Shown here in pieces: positions 61,486-64,000 of a DNA stretch of 64,000 bases; within the stretch, counting starts at the first letter, position 1, and every line of letters starts with the position of its first letter. This stretch comes from Roseibium algicola (GTDB lineage Bacteria > Pseudomonadota > Alphaproteobacteria > Rhizobiales > Stappiaceae): NCBI RefSeq assembly GCF_001999245.1, contig NZ_CP019630.1, positions 5,795,001 through 5,859,000 on the forward strand, given 5' to 3'. Below the pieces are notes generated by a model that saw only the letters and a program-made list of their open reading frames with translations, searched no databases and was not told the origin of the DNA. The position numbers and the translations under genes are program-made.

Positions 61486-64000
61486 GATGCGTCCGTCCCT
61501 TCCAGTCTTGTTTTCAAATCATTCAGTGCAGCATGGGTCGAATTGCGCCGCGGCGTCCAGAGGCCGCGTTCAATTGCTTCATGAAAGCGGTCCAGCATTT
61601 CGTTGAGACCCGCCGGATTGGCATCCTTGAGGAAATCCAGAACTTCTTGGTTATCCACGTAGGCATCATACAGCTGGTCAAAATGGTGATCTCCCACGGC
61701 CCGGGTGGTCGCGGCAAATGCGAACAGATAGTCGAGCGTCGCAACCATCTCGAACGCGCCCTTGTAGCCATGCCGCATGACACCTGCGATCCACTTCGGA
61801 TTTGCCGCACGAGCGCGCACCACGCGGCCGATCTCTTCCGAAAGGGTGCGGACCACCGGACGCTCAGGCCGCGAATGGTCGTTGTGGTAGACCGTCGGTG
61901 CTTCGCCTTTCAGTGCTTCGACAGTCGCTGCCAGTCCGCCCTCGAACTGATAATAGTCGTCACTGTCCAGAAGATCGTGTTCGCGGTTGTCCTGATTGTG
62001 CAGGACTGCGTCCACGGTTTTCAGCCTCGTTTCGAGATCGTGCCTGGCGAAGGAGCCTTCCGCACCGCCACCGTAGGCGTAACCACCCCATGTCAGAAAG
62101 GCATCGGCAAAATCCGAACGTTCCTCCCAAAGCTTCTCGTCAATCAGCGCCTGTAGACCAGCACCATAGGCACCCGGTTTTGAGCCAAAGACACGAAACC
62201 CGGCCCTGCGTTTGGCTTCGTTCTTGTCCAGGCCTTCAGCCTGAAGCCGTGCACTTTCCGATCGCATTCGTGCGGCAATCGGATTGGCTTCGTCCGGTTC
62301 TTCAAGCGCACCGACCGCACGGGCGGCGCTGTCAAAAAGATCCATTTGATGCGGGAAGGCATCACGGAAAAACCCGGAAACCCGCAAGGTAACGTCGACA
62401 CGCGGTCGTCCAAGCTCTGAAAGCTTCAGAATTTCGAACCCGGTGACACGGCCCGAACCCTGCTCCCACACCGGACGAGCCCCTATAAGCGCCAGCGCCT
62501 GGGCAATGTCGTCACCTCCGGTTCGCATGTTGGCAGTGCCCCAACATGTCAGGACCAGCGATTTCGGCCATTCGCCTTCTTCCTGGAAGTATCGTTCTGC
62601 AACGAGAGATGCGGATTGCCAGCCGAGCCGCCACGCGGTTTCGGTCGGCACCGCACGTACATCGACGGAGTAGAAGTTCCGGCCAGTGGGCAGCACATCC
62701 GGACGCCCACGCGAAGGCGCGCCGGATGGCCCGGGGGCAACGAACCCACCTTCCAATGCCGTCAGCACCGCGCTTGTTTCTGCGTGTCCGGAGCCGGTTA
62801 CAGCCGGTCGCAGAACCTGGTTTAGATCATCCAGAACAGCAAGGGTCGATTGCCACGCCTCAGGCACTCCGCGATTACCCGCAACGATTTCGCGGGCAAG
62901 AAGCTCGATACGTTCGACCGTATCGCCTTGCGATCTCCAGGGAGCCTCCAGAACATTTGCAAGGAGCTCAGGTCGACCCTGCTGCCAGGGGGCAGCGAAA
63001 TCGCAATCCAGTGGATCAAATCCTTCAAAACCGAGGTCCGAAGCGATAGCCCTTTGCAGGCTCTGCTGTTCCGGCCTGTTGCCTCGCGGTACCCTTGCCA
63101 ACGCAACCAGCAGATCCATCAGAAGATCGCCTTCGGGACTTTCGCCAAGAATATGCAGCCCGTCCCTGATCTGCAGTTCCTTCAGGTCGCACAAGTGAGC
63201 GTCGAGGCGCGCAAGGCGGGTTTCCTCGTCCATGGTCTCGGTAATACCGATATCCTTGTCCAGACCATGCCGCGCAGCAGTGTCCAGGATGTCCCGCGTC
63301 AATGCCTTCAGGCGGCGCGGGTCAACGCCGCTCGCCAGATAATACTCATCAAGCAGCGTCTCCAGCTCTTCGGCGACGCCATGGCTCTCCGCCCGGGCCA
63401 AAGGCGGTGTCAGGTGATCGACGATGACGGCCGAGGTCCGTCGCTTGGCCTGCGCCCCCTCGCCTGGATCATTGACGATGAACGGGTAGATGTTCGGAAT
63501 TGGCCCCAGAACGGCTTCCGGGAAACAGCTTTCAGCCAGGGCCAGTGCCTTGCCGGGCAGCCATTCCAGATTGCCGTGTTTGCCGAGGTGAATGACGGCA
63601 TCGACAGCGAATTGTTCCCGCAGCCAGATGTAGAAGGCGAAATAGTGGTGCGGCGGTACCAATGCCGGATCGTGGTAGGTTTCCTTCGGATCGATGTTGT
63701 AGCCACGCGCCGGCTGAATACCGACCACCTGATTGCCGAACCGGTGCAGGGCCAGGCGGAAATGGCCATCCGTTACATGAGGATCGTCCGACGGTGCTCC
63801 CCAACGATCAACAACTGCTGACCGAACAACGTCGGGCAACGTGTCGAAGGAGCGCTCGTAGTCCTGAAGCGACAAAGCCTGATATTCTTCCCTGGCTGAC
63901 CGGCCCTCCAGGGCATTGGTTACGCCCGAAGTCAGGATTTCCATCAGATCGGCGGAGCTTGCTGGAACCTTGCCGGCGTCATAGCCCGCGGCGGCCATTA
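61482..64000 (-). CDS. cobN: Cobaltochelatase subunit CobN, C-terminal part (5' end outside window)
   Basis: At least 838 residues of an approximately 1250-residue protein; the frame continues beyond the right edge, so the N-terminal third is missing here. Features: FYIWLREQFAVDAVIHLGKHGNLEWLPGKALALAESCFPE (family core), IYPFIVNDPGEGAQAKRRTSAVIVDHLTPPLARAE, TGRNFYSVDVRAVPTETAWRLG, KSLVLTCWGTANMRTGGDDIAQALALIG, and TWGGYAYGGGAEG near the end. CobN binds cobalt and hydrogenobyrinic acid a,c-diamide and works with CobS and CobT (not in the window) in the aerobic pathway. Confidence 0.96.
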   Translation of the reverse strand, partial: MAAAGYDAGKVPASSADLMEILTSGVTNALEGRSAREEYQALSLQDYERSFDTLPDVVRSAVVDRWGAPSDDPHVTDGHFRLALHRFGNQVVGIQPARGYNIDPKETYHDPALVPPHHYFAFYIWLREQFAVDAVIHLGKHGNLEWLPGKALALAESCFPEAVLGPIPNIYPFIVNDPGEGAQAKRRTSAVIVDHLTPPLARAESHGVAEELETLLDEYYLASGVDPRRLKALTRDILDTAARHGLDKDIGITETMDEETRLARLDAHLCDLKELQIRDGLHILGESPEGDLLMDLLVALARVPRGNRPEQQSLQRAIASDLGFEGFDPLDCDFAAPWQQGRPELLANVLEAPWRSQGDTVERIELLAREIVAGNRGVPEAWQSTLAVLDDLNQVLRPAVTGSGHAETSAVLTALEGGFVAPGPSGAPSRGRPDVLPTGRNFYSVDVRAVPTETAWRLGWQSASLVAERYFQEEGEWPKSLVLTCWGTANMRTGGDDIAQALALIGARPVWEQGSGRVTGFEILKLSELGRPRVDVTLRVSGFFRDAFPHQMDLFDSAARAVGALEEPDEANPIAARMRSESARLQAEGLDKNEAKRRAGFRVFGSKPGAYGAGLQALIDEKLWEERSDFADAFLTWGGYAYGGGAEGSFARHDLETRLKTVDAVLHNQDNREHDLLDSDDYYQFEGGLAATVEALKGEAPTVYHNDHSRPERPVVRTLSEEIGRVVRARAANPKWIAGVMRHGYKGAFEMVATLDYLFAFAATTRAVGDHHFDQLYDAYVDNQEVLDFLKDANPAGLNEMLDRFHEAIERGLWTPRRNSTHAALNDLKTRLEGTDAS

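Overview
The window looks like a chromosomal segment of an alphaproteobacterium of the order Hyphomicrobiales (Rhizobiales). A marine Stappiaceae member such as Roseibium/Labrenzia would fit, but that is an inference from gene content and protein flavour, not a database match. The supporting signs are the order tatA-tatB-tatC-serS-surE-pcm-LytM lipoprotein downstream of nagZ-scpA-scpB, an ExoR-type regulator, a PopZ-family protein beside valS, a sufS2-B-C-D-S1-T-A operon, aerobic cobalamin genes, and small DUF1127 proteins with trailing CCUCCUCCC RNAs. Almost every gene is a core gene. There is no prophage, insertion sequence or CRISPR array.

Layout. 1-1.2 kb: two DUF1127 genes, the first cut by the window edge. 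Each is followed by small hairpins that show CCTCCTCCC in the loop and end in an intrinsic terminator. This is the most interesting part of the window. 1.4-7.2 kb: trmFO, then on the minus strand yajC-secD-secF followed by homologues of the mitochondrial complex I assembly factors NDUFAF3 and NDUFAF6. 7.4-10 kb: a DUF815 ATPase and a catalytically degenerate LysM/M23 lipoprotein. 10-18.4 kb (minus strand): nagZ, scpA, scpB, an orphan ABC ATPase, tatABC, serS, surE, pcm. 18.5-21.5 kb: an esterase, a DMT exporter and a divergent LysR regulator, apparently inserted into the usual dgt-argS-SPOR-nagZ order. 21.6-27.3 kb: SPOR protein, argS, dgt. 27.4-32.8 kb: erpA, xthA, a small secreted protein, exoR-like gene, parE. 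32.9-36.5 kb: sulfotransferase-like gene, DEAD-box helicase, diguanylate cyclase behind a perfect CtrA-type box. 36.6-44.4 kb: tenA and the suf Fe-S operon with an Irr-like box in its promoter. 44.7-47.3 kb: alpha/beta hydrolase, two GNAT acetyltransferases, DUF2155 protein. 47.4-54.3 kb: valS, DUF1284 protein, popZ, tolC, a second PCMT paralogue. 54.5-56.7 kb: tRNA-Cys, a coiled-coil protein with a tail-protein-like C-terminus, a GCS2-type ligase, a small unknown. 57-64 kb: cobC, cobD, cobQ, a YrhK protein, cobO and the C-terminal two thirds of cobN.

Shared themes are envelope biogenesis (Sec, Tat, LytM, NagZ, SPOR, TolC), Fe-S and respiratory complex assembly (Suf, ErpA, NDUFAF3/6-like), cell-cycle or polarity factors (PopZ, ScpAB, ParE, CtrA-type boxes) and vitamin B12 synthesis. 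Start codons were chosen from visible ribosome binding sites and family N-termini; many differ from the longest possible reading frame.
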